Positions 55,486 through 64,000 of a stretch of DNA of 64,000 bases are shown one piece after another (the first letter of the stretch is position 1; each line of letters starts with the position of its first letter). Position numbers and translations under genes: made by a program. Origin of the DNA: Rhyzopertha dominica (Eukaryota; Arthropoda; Insecta; Coleoptera; Bostrichidae); contig QCXZ01000064.1 of assembly GCA_025024175.1 (NCBI GenBank), positions 52,969,325 through 53,033,324 on the forward strand, in the 5' to 3' direction. The notes under the pieces are model-generated. The model ran no database searches, was not told the DNA's origin, and was given only the letters and a program-made list of their open reading frames with translations.

Positions 55486-55540
55486 TTTACTATCTACCTG
55501 ATGAACCCCAACAGGACGAAACTAGTCGTAGGGTGGGATG
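55486..55540 (+). ncRNA. Hammerhead ribozyme motif with intact cleavage triplet
   Basis: Plus strand: CTAC (helix I, 55,494-55,497), CTGATGA (55,498-55,504), helix II ACCC-CAACA-GGAC (two of four pairs lost), GAAAC (55,518-55,522), TA loop, GTC (55,525-55,527), then GTAG (55,528-55,531) pairing with CTAC. The two-base-pair helix III with a TA loop is the form known from Penelope-like elements and animal retrozymes. It shares CCTGATGAxCCCCAACAGGxCGAAACTA with the copy at 16.24 kb. Predicted cleavage is after C55,527. Helix II damage makes strong activity unlikely. It lies immediately outside the left inverted repeat of a mariner-like element. Confidence 0.75.
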
Positions 55541-55774
55541 GATATTTCTATATCCAGATGTACTGGTTATCGCGTTTTTTTTTAACTTTTTCAGCTTTGC
55601 TATTTTAAAATCCACAACACTTGCATGTCATTTCGAAAAATTTTGTTTGGTTAGCTATGGAAATGGTAATTCGATAAAAATCAACAAATTTGCATTGACA
55701 ATTTTCACACAAAAATTAATTTTTCGGAGAAAATAGTAGAAGTGACTACTGTTTGATGGCAGTGACAAGAATTG

Positions 55775-56665
55775 TTAATTAGCAAGAAGACTTTACGCAC
55801 AATGATTTCCAGATACAATAAGTAATCCAAATTCTTTGGCGTTTGAAAGACTCAAAGAAAGATTTGAAAGAGCAGCAATTACGAATTTTATTTTGAAAGA
55901 TAAAAAAGCTGAATTTGAAGAAGATGCAAGCCGCGGTAGAGGAAAATCCGCATATTTCAAGTAGACAAATTGCCTAGCATTTAGATATTAAAAAATCCAC
56001 CGACAGTAGGATTATTAGGAAAAATTAGGAAATATAACCTTCATACACTAAATGCAAGAGTTCTTGAATGAAGATTTTCTTATTAGACATTAAATAAGGT
56101 TCAACAACATGACTATTTTGATTATGTGTTTTTCACAGACGAACTTACTTTCCATAAAAATTGATTATTTGTGAATCACCATAATTTCGATTACTACGCT
56201 GATGCAAATGCATGATACTCGTATCTAATACGATTGGATCATTAACATAGATGCCAACTTACTGCATGGGGTTGCATTACGAGTCAAGATTTTTCGGGCT
56301 ATATTTTTTAATGAAACGGTAAACGCCAGACCTTCCTGCACGAGTTAAAAAATGATCTCAAGGATTTACTACTTCAATTAGTAAGGCGAATGTGACCACA
56401 ATTGGATGAAGCGGCACCCCTAAATGGATCGGCAGGGCCAGTTTGTTGCCCGGCTAGAACTCCAGACCTTTCGAAAGTTATTGATTTCCTCTTTTGGGGT
56501 TTGTGAAAGATCGAGTTTGTCAAATACCTCTAACTATCACAGGAAATTCCGCAGAGTAAATAGTTGTTTTTCCCGAAGAATTCCTTTGTGCGAAGAAAGC
56601 CAAGGTTGGCACAGTGGAAATTATATGTAGTATTACTTCCCCTTGTTCCACGAATAGTATTCGTA
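55775..56665 (+). pseudogene. Tc1/mariner-type transposase remnant (near full length)
   Basis: Broken over at least three frames. In order: PNSLAFERLKERFERAA (about 55,830-55,880), AAVEENPHISSRQIA (about 55,930-55,975, end of the helix-turn-helix domain), HDYFDYVFFTDELTFHKN with the first catalytic aspartate in FTDE (about 56,108-56,162), LTAWGCITSQDFSGYIFF (about 56,255-56,310) and QLDEAAP in place of QHDGAPA (about 56,400, second aspartate kept). A WPPRSPDLTPLDFFLWG-type block follows, altered to CPARTPDLSKVIDF plus FWGF (about 56,450-56,500). Many stops and frameshifts. Relatives are widespread in ants, beetles and other insects. It cannot make an enzyme. Confidence 0.8.
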
Positions 56666-56701
56666 GAGTTAGTTTTAGTTTTTATAAGATTTATTAAATT
56701 A

Positions 56702-56812
56702 TAAATGAGCATATGGGATTTTCAGGCATAAGATGAAATGAAAGTAGTATTAGCCTTGACCGAGATTTAAACTCGGGACCTCTTGAGTACCAGTCTCACA
56801 TATGCTCATTTA
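56702..56812. repeat. Perfect 14-base inverted pair
   Basis: TAAATGAGCATATG (56,702-56,715) and CATATGCTCATTTA (56,799-56,812) are exact inverted copies. They enclose the tRNA-like T-arm sequence. The whole lies between the transposase remnant and the right end of the mariner-like element. Confidence 0.9.
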
Positions 56813-56820
56813 CAAGGAAT
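56752..56820 (-). repeat. tRNA-like sequence (tRNA pseudogene or SINE head)
   Basis: On the minus strand, CCGAG-TTTAAAT-CTCGG (56,776-56,759) is a perfect five-base-pair T arm with a seven-base loop, inside GGTCCCGAGTTTAAATC-type box B context. TGAG-ACTGGTA-CTCA (about 56,798-56,784) gives an anticodon-like arm, and CCTTG/CAAGG (about 56,816-56,812 and 56,757-56,753) an acceptor-like stem. The D arm is degenerate and the loop lacks U33, so it is not a functional tRNA. Confidence 0.5.
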
Positions 56821-57009
56821 TCAGGCGATAATTATCTTTCATAATTTAATTAAATTATGTGAAGTGTTTGTTTACGTTTGCTGTATACAGACTCTTGTAC
56901 AAATGTTGTTTCCAACTACCATTTCCATGGATAACTAAGCAAAATATGTGACTGTTATGAATTTTAAAGGAAAAATTTGGAAAAGTTNAACACCCTCTAG
57001 AACGTTATG

Positions 57010-57345
57010 AAATTTCAATANGGGCATAAAGTAAGTGTAACTATGCACTAANAATCTGCAAAAGATTACGCTAATGGGATCTCAAGTAAATAAAATATGG
57101 TTGATTTTATCGACACCCGCAGGCTGGGATTTACTGAAAAATATAATTAAAACACGATTGAATTTTGGTATGGGTAATGCGCGATAAAATGTGAATAGAA
57201 TTCTTGGTACAAGCCAGAAATGTCATAAAATATACGGTGTTTTATTTAAAAGAACATAGTTGTATATTTTTAGGTTATCCAACTTGAACCATCAAACTAC
57301 TACGTATTTAAGTTTTTTCTACCATCGCCCTGTAAAGAGATATAG
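57010..57345. other. AT-rich stretch, no feature seen
   Basis: Lies between the end of the mariner-like element and the hairpin. N bases at 57,021 and 57,051. Confidence 0.4.
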
Positions 57346-57351
57346 TTTGAT

Positions 57352-57384
57352 ATCCTATTAATGGACACCCTCCATTAATAGGAT
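57352..57384. repeat. Perfect 14-bp hairpin with 5-base loop
   Basis: ATCCTATTAATGGA (57,352-57,365), loop CACCC, then TCCATTAATAGGAT (57,371-57,384). No mismatch. The stem carries ATTAAT homeodomain-like cores on both arms. As RNA it would be a stable stem-loop. Confidence 0.95.
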
Positions 57385-57489
57385 GTATAACGTATCTTAT
57401 AACTACTGGAATCTATTATTAGGTTGAATACAAACAATGTAACAATTCTTATTGCCTTTATTGTTGGAAAGCCCGCTAAACACAGATAA

Positions 57490-57930
57490 TGTTCATTTTT
57501 ATCATCTCAATCAATCATATTCCCCACGGATTTGTGAAGGAACATCCGTCCCCACCCACGCTACCAGTTTTCCACCGGTAGCTCCTTATAAAAGACGAAC
57601 GGTCCTAAATAAACCTTCTTTCGTCCATTACCCAATTCCCCAGGTCCAACGGAGATAAACAAACCTCAATTTCGATCAATCTTAGCCTTCTCCGGCGAAT
57701 CCGGCGGGAGATTAACTCAGCGTCAAATTGAAGAAATCTCGTCCGCAATATTACTTGACAGCGGCAACTAATTGCTGCAATCACGGCACAGACCCAATCA
57801 GGGATAGCCGGTCCGGGGACGATGGTTCGTGGCAGATGCGACTCTTTTATCAGTCTGCTGTAATCGATCACCTCTGGCTTGGAGGTAATGAAAACAAAAC
57901 CGTACATATCATGGCCAGTTACTGCTTCCT
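57490..57930. promoter_or_regulatory. GC-richer, high-complexity block
   Basis: Balanced composition with TCAATCAATCATATT, GGGAGATTAACTCAGCG and GGTAGCTCCTTATAAAAG words, the last TATA-like. Overlapping frames on both strands (57,452-57,658 plus, 57,605-57,907 minus, 57,728-57,934 plus) have no recognisable product. Possible conserved regulatory DNA, or a TATA-containing promoter near 57,590. Confidence 0.3.
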
Positions 57931-58094
57931 GTAAGATTGAGTGCGGCTGTGAGCAATGGCGATGAAGTTAAAGGGTCATGTAAGGAGTACGCTGGAAGTC
58001 TCAAAATCTAAGTATACGTATCGCTACTGTCCCAGCTTTTAAATGGTTTGATGTAAATGCAGGGTTTTTGCATAAAAATAAGACGACGTTCTCT

Positions 58095-58375
58095 AAAATA
58101 TTGGAACTATCAGCTAGCAGAATATGTTCTTGCTAGCAATCAAGTATCTGAATGCCAGTTAGGCTTTAGACCTCTCCATAGTTCGACCGCAGTTTTAATT
58201 CACATAACCTCTAGATGAAAGAAAACTCACATAGCAAAGCGTTTGACACCCTTAACCACTCCATTTTACTCAAAAATTGCAATATTTTGGGCTGGATGAC
58301 TGTGCAGTTGACATGGTCTCAGACGAGGGGCGAACACATGAGATTTATGGTAAACACTCAGCAGGAATTACCAGG
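58095..58375 (+). pseudogene. LINE reverse transcriptase fragment, N-terminal palm
   Basis: Plus strand: LAEYVLASNQVSECQLGFRP then LHSSTAVLIHIT (about 58,115-58,210), then SKAFDTLNHSILLKNCNILG (motif A region, about 58,230-58,290), then VSDEGRTHEIYGKHSAGI (about 58,317-58,370). In intact insect LINEs these are followed at once by GVPQGSxLGPLL. That motif, worn, appears only at about 59,970, so the element is split. Several frameshifts; not functional. Confidence 0.75.
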
Positions 58376-58422
58376 ATTTCTTATGAGCGTTTGAGAATGT
58401 ATTGGGAATTATTTTGAATTAT

Positions 58423-58500
58423 TAGGATGTACGGGGATTTATCAGGATTTACTAGGATGTACGGGGATTTACAGAGGATGTACCAAGGATGTACAGGATT
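58423..58500. repeat. Short minisatellite with 30-base unit
   Basis: TAGGATGTACGGGGATTTA occurs at 58,423-58,441 and 58,453-58,471, and shorter AGGATGTAC versions follow at 58,474-58,482 and 58,486-58,494. All are variants of AGGATGTAC/AGGATTTA. Confidence 0.8.
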
Positions 58501-58509
58501 TACTGAGCA

Positions 58510-59965
58510 TTTCCCCTCAAAAATGGAGAATTTAGTAAGGCTAGCGCATGCGTATTATACTTATTCACATAAGTCACACAAGTGTCTGTCTCGGTCTTTG
58601 TTTGTTTTAGTGATGTTTATTAAATGGCATAAATGAGTGAAGTTACTAGAAGGTAAGACCTTTTATGTTATTAGGTATTTTTATAAACAATCAGTTTTAA
58701 TTGTTTTTCTCTTCACTTAGTTCGTAAACGTCTTTCTAAGCTCACTTTTAAACCGGCTAAATCCTTGGTTAAACCTGAAATAGTTCGAACCAGTTTAAGA
58801 AATAAGATCATTCATTAGGAAGAGGGACTTTTTTGATTCTCATACGCTGTCTTTTTTATCTATTTCCTATAATAAGTTAAAATATAAGTTTATTAACTTT
58901 AAAATGGTGAAAACCTGATAACGCCACTGTATCTATAATAATTTATAATCTATAAGATAAACATTTATAACATTATAGCTACAACTATTGGTTACCTATC
59001 AATTTGGCATACCTGTTATTTGTTGTAGGTTCCACTATGGACAAATAATTCTCTGATGGAATAAAGTTTATTATTATTATTATTAAACATTATGGAGGTA
59101 ATTTCAAAATCTTAAAATCATACAAAATTTCGCTTACTTTAATCGATATTTATTAGGAAATTTTGAAATTTTGTTATTTTGATTTAATTTTCTTTCTGAA
59201 ATTATTTAAGGAGGTATAGAAAAACCAAAGGCACATTCTCACTGTTACTTATTCTGCTTTACATGATGGAATTTATATATTTTGAGTACGGCAGTTGGTA
59301 GTTGCTCATCACATAAGTTTGAACTTAGAATAGAAAATATAAAAACCCAAAACACTTAAAAATCAAAACCGTTCATGCAATTGTTTATGATTCTTTTTTA
59401 AATATGATCTGTTAGATTTAACGTAACTAATGTACAACATTAGAAGGCAATAAAGGTGATTATAAATGTAAAAAATAAGGTTTGCACTAAGCTCTTATTA
59501 ATCTATATTTTATTTTTTTACATTAAAGCTTACATAATGAGCTCGATAATGAGTAAATGATAATTGTAACAATCGTTTGTTAAAAACACCTATTACAATA
59601 GTTAGTTAGTTCTTGTTGTCATGGTTTTAACTTCAACGCCTACCAAATAGACCAAAAAACTCTTTTTTGTTGCCCAAAACTGTATAACTCTCGAAATAAC
59701 CATATTGTGTTGCACAATGTTGAATTTGTAATAAAAAATGCTATCCAATATTTATTTGTTTTCCATAAGAAAAAAAACGTCGTACAAAAATTTTTTAATG
59801 CCGTCATGTAAAACAGAAAAGGTGTCAATAGAAAGGCATTTTGTTGTTCTATGTTTTAAATAACTTAAAGAAATAAAAATTAAAGAAAAAAAATAATAAA
59901 TTTCTTAACATCGTCATTTTGACCCTTTAACTTTTCTGTTATTTAACCGTCTTTGTAATCCTTAC
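58510..59965. other. Sequence inserted within the LINE; includes a LINE-type 3' tail
   Basis: This DNA separates two consecutive parts of one LINE polymerase. Positions about 58,985-59,086 look like the 3' end of another non-LTR element: CTGTTATTTGTTGTAGG, AATAAAG and a (TTA)n tail at 59,066-59,086. The rest is AT-rich and unrecognised. Confidence 0.5.
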
Positions 59966-59969
59966 CATT

Positions 59970-60610
59970 AGGCACACTGTAAATAAATTTGGTTTCTCAA
60001 GCTTCACTTTTGGGACCACATTATTTTCTATAGACGATACTCAGGTTATGGCACGATTTCAATGCAGCTGATAGTTCCGTCACTGAACACTATATTAATA
60101 ATGATTTACAAAAACTTGCAGTCATTTCTTATACTCATGGGCTTAAGGACAGAAAATCGACTGCAATGGCTTTTGATCGTAAGAGATATGCCGTAATATT
60201 TTAAAAGATACACTGAACATAAAAGTTAATGGCTCCACCATTGCATTTTGCAAGTTGTACAAGAATCTCGGTTTGCATACAGGAAAACCTACAATTTGTG
60301 TAGCATACAAACAACTTGCGACAATCTTCGTTTCTGATTCTAAAACATCTTTATCCACACGGGGGCGCAATGATGTCAGATTTAAAACTGAAACTGTGCA
60401 TTTCCTTGATCCTCAGTTGACTTATTGTAATTCAATTTATGGACCACCGATTTTGGCCTCTGATGCACCTAAATTGCAGAGGATACAAAATTTGTTTATT
60501 AGATTTGCCTCTGGTATCAGGTAATATGATCGTGGTGTATCAAGTAGTCTGCGGGAATCAGGACAGCTACATTTGAAACCCATTTCCTCTAAGCTTTGCA
60601 ACAGCTGAAG
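59970..60610 (+). pseudogene. LINE reverse transcriptase fragment, C-terminal part
   Basis: Continues the element of 58.1-58.4 kb. It reads GFSSFTFGTTLFSI (worn GVPQGSxLGPLLFSI), DDTQVMARF (motif C, about 60,030-60,055), INNDLQKLAVISYTHGLK then NRKSTAMAF (about 60,092-60,175), LNIKVNGSTIAFCKLYKNLG (about 60,214-60,275), and in one open frame to 60,524 PQLTYCNSIYGPP followed by PKLQRIQNLFIRFASGIR. Then YDRGVSSSLRESGQLHLK follows past a stop. The family is the CR1/Jockey-like LINE common in insects. Confidence 0.8.
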
Positions 60611-60614
60611 TTAG

Positions 60615-60925
60615 GAAAGGATAGGAAGGGATCTAACAGGTAGGAAAATTTAGTCCCAAATGTTAAATGTTATTTTTTGTATATGTATTTTTATTAAAAT
60701 AAAAGGTGTTTTTGCACGTTTATTAATTTCTTTCTAAGTTTAGAATCGCTGCTAATAAGATAAATACTAAGATCGAAGCGAATGCGTATGCGTGCGATTA
60801 ATTGTTTTGGCGAGAAATATCAGCGTCGCGAGGAGATGCAAAAGTAGGCATTGATGTGTCATTTTTGACAAAGAGAATTGTTCTTGATTTTGGCTCTGAG
60901 AGAGCGAGGTCTTTGACCATGATGT
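60615..60925. other. Stretch without supported features
   Basis: Follows the last LINE codons; its start may include the LINE 3' untranslated region (AATAAAAGG near 60,697). Nothing else recognised. Confidence 0.4.
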
Positions 60926-61150
60926 GCCTTAGGGCAAGTTTAAACCCCTAGCGCAGAGTGCCCGGTTAACAGCCGTGGTTCCTTCGCGTGGGTGACTTGC
61001 ATTCCGGAGGGTAATGCGGGCTACTCGAATGACATAGTTCTGGTGGAGAGGGTAGCCTTATTAGATGCCCCCGATCCGGGCTATTGGAATGCGACCCTAT
61101 AGGCCATAGGGTGAGCGTTCGGGGAAGCCTCTACTATTTCAGGTTGACAC
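60926..61150. other. GC-richer block of unknown nature
   Basis: About 220 bases with GCGGGCTAC, GATCCGGGCTATTGG and AGGGTGAGCGTTCGGGG words, clearly richer in G+C than the flanks. Not coding. It has the look of a transposon leader but matches none I can name, and it ends about 50 bases before the hAT-type element. Confidence 0.3.
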
Positions 61151-61209
61151 TAGCTAGTTGTTGAAGAGAGAAAACTAACAAGGTATTCACAACCACCATT
61201 GACTAATGA

Positions 61210-62405
61210 CAGGAGCGCCAGCTTTTAGAAAACCTCGTGGGTGCTCATTGCTAACATAATGGTGAAAATCGTATCTATGAATCCGTCCAATAGAGCTCAA
61301 TAGGTACACATGCAATATGACAGAAATATGTATGATATAAATAGAAAGATACATAAGAGGCAAAAAATAAGTACAAAAATGCCAGATTTGTTCTAGTGCC
61401 TTTGTTGGTACCAGCATTATTAAGTTATCAACAAACTTTTTTATGAAAGAAACTGTGTTTAATTCACTACAGAACGAGAGGTAGAATGTGGAGTTCTCTT
61501 TTTTGAAACCAAAGATATACGAAAAAATTATAAAATAATACTGTATTGGTAATGGAAACCAACACAATTCATACCCGAGAGCGTAGATAAATAAAATCTT
61601 GTATTCTACTACTGATTTATCAACACTTCATGTAACGCAAACACAGCTAACGGTAGTATGCAGGGTGACGTGGGGCAGAGGGTAAATCATGATCCTATGG
61701 TTGACAAAAACCTACAAACAGTAGATCATAGAATGTATGTATCCCTACCAAACATTACTGGATTGACAACAAAATTAATCAGAACGTTTAAAAAATGAAA
61801 ACATAAAAATTACAATTGAGAACAAAAAGCATGGCTCAACCCTACTCGCAACACTAAATTCAAAAATACCTGCAAATTATCATGCAAATGTTCTATAATA
61901 TATATTTGGAATGTGAGGATTGTGAAGGCAAGTACACATAGGACAGGTATCACAATGGATGGTTAATAGATTGGCCGTCTACAAAAGTGATATAACTAAA
62001 CAAACGGATAGATACTCACTTACTAAACACATGGACATCATATTAAGTATTAAGGATAAAGAAAGTAATGCAAACAAGAGATTAATACTTGAAATGGTTC
62101 ACATAAATCAAAATTCCAATATAATAAATAAAAAAATCAGATATTAAAAAACTGAGCAACATTTCCACGAACTTGCTTTCACAAGAAATTCTAAAACAAG
62201 GCTGGGTGAGCTTGAGTAATCTGACAGCGCTGTAGACGCTCTAATTTGATAAATTTGACAAAGAATTCGTTTTTATATCTGTGATAAGTCAGTTTGAATT
62301 TATGGTACATATGTTGAAGCCTATTTGGTCGTGGGTGCTCCGCACCCACAATTTTCTTCTCGTGGGTGCTGGAGCACCCGAGCACCCACGGAGTCGGCGC
62401 CCCTG
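61210..62405. mobile_element. hAT-type element with perfect 8-bp target duplication, carrying Penelope sequence
   Basis: ACTAATGA is found at 61,202-61,209 and 62,406-62,413. Between them the left end begins CAGGAGCGCCAGC and the right end, inverted, begins CAGGGGCGCCGAC. Both are followed internally by CGTGGGTGCT, which on the right is expanded into overlapping palindromes (GTGGGTGC/GCACCCAC at about 62,332-62,395). The 8-bp duplication with CAG...CTG ends fits the hAT superfamily. The 1,196-bp body has no hAT transposase. Instead about 460 bases of Penelope-like endonuclease sequence occupy its centre. Confidence 0.85.
61735..62200 (+). pseudogene. Penelope-like element C-terminus with GIY-YIG endonuclease remnant
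   Basis: Plus strand: MYVSLPNITGLTTKLIRTFK (about 61,733-61,795), NIKITIENKK, then YLECEDCEGKYT and, after a one-base shift, GQVSQWMVNRLAVYKSDI (about 61,900-61,995), TDRYSLTKHM, and LILEMVHINQNSNIINKK (about 62,082-62,140). In intact relatives the CxxC and YIGQTSQWL region is the start of the GIY-YIG nuclease of Penelope-like elements, and RLxLEMxHI its end. The frame holds stops and frameshifts. The reverse transcriptase part is absent. It lies wholly within the hAT-type element. Confidence 0.75.
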
Positions 62406-62419
62406 ACTAATGATGTAAT

Positions 62420-63585
62420 CTAAGGGATAAAGCCATAGACAGGACAAGGATGAGGACCTGGGGTGAAAACCCCTCTGTGAGTCTTAACTGTAGGTATCTG
62501 TTTGAGTTTAACGGATGAGTAACTTATGTTTTGTTTTTGCATCTCCCGCGCGTATGTGAAACCGCCTTGTCTGTCCACCGGAGTGACCGCATTGTTATGA
62601 CCCACGGATGAAGGCGGTGATAATGTAAGTTTTTCTTGATTATTCCCGCACTAGTTTTTCTAACATTTTCACAAAGTCCTTTGAAAATCATTTTAACTAG
62701 CTGTCAAAAGCAAATTTATTAGACGTAATGTATGTGCCATGTTGTCTGCAACAGAACAGTCAGTTTTCGCGAGCTTGTACTGTTCAATACTTGGCAAAAA
62801 TTTAATATCATCCATGCTTAGCACCTCTGGTTAAGTAACAAAAATTATGAAAGTTGCAAATAGCTTCACACCCATTTACCAACTGAAATTAACAAAACCA
62901 CTCTATATGTGTTCAATTTACAAGTTTTTAATGACAGTTTTTAATGTGAAGATAATAGTTTCTAGTGGCATGAGGAAAAAGTATACTGTTTGAGGAGTAT
63001 TTCGAGTATTTGTAACAAATTAAAACAATTAAAAAGAATTTGTATATACCAAATACATCGTCTCTACTAAAAATCTCTGCGAAACGAGTAACGGCGAATA
63101 GATAAAAAATGTATGCTCATAAAAGCACAAATAGTAAACAACAGTGATAGTAATATACTAAAAAATACATCTCTTTGAAGTATGCATATTAAAACCATTT
63201 ATAGCTTAAAGAACATTATACACACAAGATTAAATAAAGAAGTTTGTTGGACATTGTAACAACTTACATATCAACAAATCTTGGAAAACTGGCACTAAGA
63301 CTGGATAACAACTCGAGCATTAAAGGTGAAAATGAAATGAAATGAAATTTCTCGTAGCGTATTTTTTTAATAATATTAGATCTGTTTAGATGTATAATAA
63401 TACTAGTTTTGTATTACTACATTTATATAATGGCTTTACACGCGCAGTTCCCACTTGCATTAAAATGACTTTAAATTGCTGAACTAATCAGCCCGAGACA
63501 GAACACAGATATCCCACTCTTATTATATATAGGAATTCAAATGTGGTCCCATAAGAAAATCCATTTAAGTTAAGGCGACTACAAT
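62420..63585. other. AT-rich stretch without supported features
   Basis: Nothing beyond the flanking target duplication was recognised. A short ATGAAATGAAATGAAATTTC run lies at about 63,333-63,352. Confidence 0.4.
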
Positions 63586-63589
63586 ATCG

Positions 63590-64000
63590 GAATCGTGATC
63601 CGTTTGAATCGGAGTCGAAGTTCTGACAGCCATTTATTTTCACTAAAAAGCTTTAATTATGACATGTTTAGGGCGATAAATGAGGGTGCGCGACACAAAT
63701 GAATGTATCTGTTATGCGATTTAGAACCTTTAAAAATATACTAAAAAGGTAAAAATATACTTTCTATAAAAAATCCTTTGAGTTTGCCAGGTGTGCAAGT
63801 ACAGGCAATTGTTATTTCTCTAGGAATTACTAGGCGTTTTTTCGCGACGCAGCGGGTTGAAGATAGTTCACAGTGGTTTGAACCACTGCATTTTCGCGAC
63901 CAACCGTTGACGTCAGCATTGAAAACGCTTAAAACGTATTGATGTCGGTTTCAAGCGCTCCCGATCGGCAGTTCGAAGACGGTTCAAAAACGTGGGGGAA
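63590..64000. promoter_or_regulatory. Higher-complexity block at right edge with palindromes
   Basis: CAGTGGTTTGAACCACTG (63,871-63,888) is an inverted pair with 8-base arms and a 2-base centre. TTTTCGCGAC occurs twice (about 63,839-63,848 and 63,891-63,900). Several GGTT/AACC and GACGTCA-type words follow. The composition matches the other candidate regulatory blocks. It is cut by the window edge. Confidence 0.3.

Larger units (their letters stand above)
55570..57000 (+). mobile_element. Decayed mariner-like element with long inverted ends
   Basis: A transposase remnant (listed separately) is flanked by inverted segments at about 55,570-55,680 and 56,915-57,000. The best shared block is ATTTTG(T/C)TT(A/G)GTTA followed by ATGGAAATGGTA(A/G)TT. 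An AGGGTGTT word, typical of mariner-type ends, lies at the outer right edge. Exact ends and TA duplications could not be fixed because of decay and N bases. Total length is about 1.4 kb, right for this family. Confidence 0.6.

Noticed and set aside
61187..61567. 126-codon minus-strand frame
   Set aside because: Hydrophobic chance frame on the strand opposite the hAT/Penelope sequence.
1..64000. CRISPR arrays, bacterial operons, rRNA genes
   Set aside because: No regularly spaced repeats, no Shine-Dalgarno-led gene clusters and no ribosomal RNA sequence were seen; the window is eukaryotic.

Overview
The window looks like non-coding DNA from an animal genome, most probably an insect. It is AT-rich and no open frame is long enough to be a normal uninterrupted gene. 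It is full of decayed eukaryotic transposons: non-LTR retrotransposons, a Penelope-like element, Tc1/mariner-type transposases and hAT-type elements with 8-bp target duplications. It also has simple repeats and scattered N bases typical of a draft assembly. There is no operon structure, rRNA or CRISPR. The species cannot be told from the sequence; the insect call rests on the repertoire of elements and on the style of the candidate promoter and leader.

Left third (1-22,500). A Penelope-like reverse transcriptase remnant lies on the minus strand (1.57-2.76 kb). A GAGA/initiator-type promoter with a consensus splice donor (about 5.90-6.11 kb) is the best candidate for a host first exon. A minus-strand LINE fragment follows at 6.5-6.85 kb. 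A 169-bp element with a 10-bp target duplication sits at 13.26 kb, and a relative of it interrupts a plus-strand LINE at 19.6-22.2 kb. A hammerhead-ribozyme motif and a mariner transposase remnant are adjacent at 16.2-17.2 kb.

Middle (22,500-48,000). A short THAP zinc-finger frame (22.48 kb) is the only frame here with a recognisable DNA-binding domain. Around it are a tRNA-derived SINE-like head (26.04 kb), nested inverted repeats (27.3-28.05 kb), a 110-bp tandem duplication (30.1 kb), a dispersed 370-bp repeat (37.2 and 42.4 kb), an inverted pair spanning 37.9-41.85 kb, a complete 893-bp non-autonomous hAT element with a perfect 8-bp duplication (42.05-42.95 kb) and a foldback structure (45.15-45.31 kb).

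Right third (48,000-64,000). This part holds a hammerhead-like inverted pair (49.92-50.04 kb), two more hammerhead motifs (51.1 and 55.5 kb), each just upstream of a decayed mariner-type transposase, a tRNA-like arm enclosed in a palindrome (56.7 kb), a perfect 14-bp hairpin (57.35 kb), a LINE split by about 1.6 kb of other DNA (58.1-60.6 kb), and a 1,196-bp hAT-type element with perfect 8-bp duplications that carries a Penelope GIY-YIG endonuclease remnant (61.2-62.4 kb).

Between the transposons are blocks of higher GC and complexity (about 3.2-3.9, 9.5-9.7, 18.8-19.3, 28.85-29.1, 36.6-36.95, 45.85-46.3, 53.1-53.4, 57.5-57.9 and 63.6-64.0 kb). They have homeodomain-type and palindromic motifs but no coding signature, and would fit conserved regulatory DNA in a long intron or gene desert. 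With the first exon near 6 kb, a possible reading is the 5' part of a developmental gene with long introns, but no downstream exon can be proven. The strongest signal for follow-up is the set of hammerhead self-cleaving ribozyme motifs and their placement next to mariner-type remnants.
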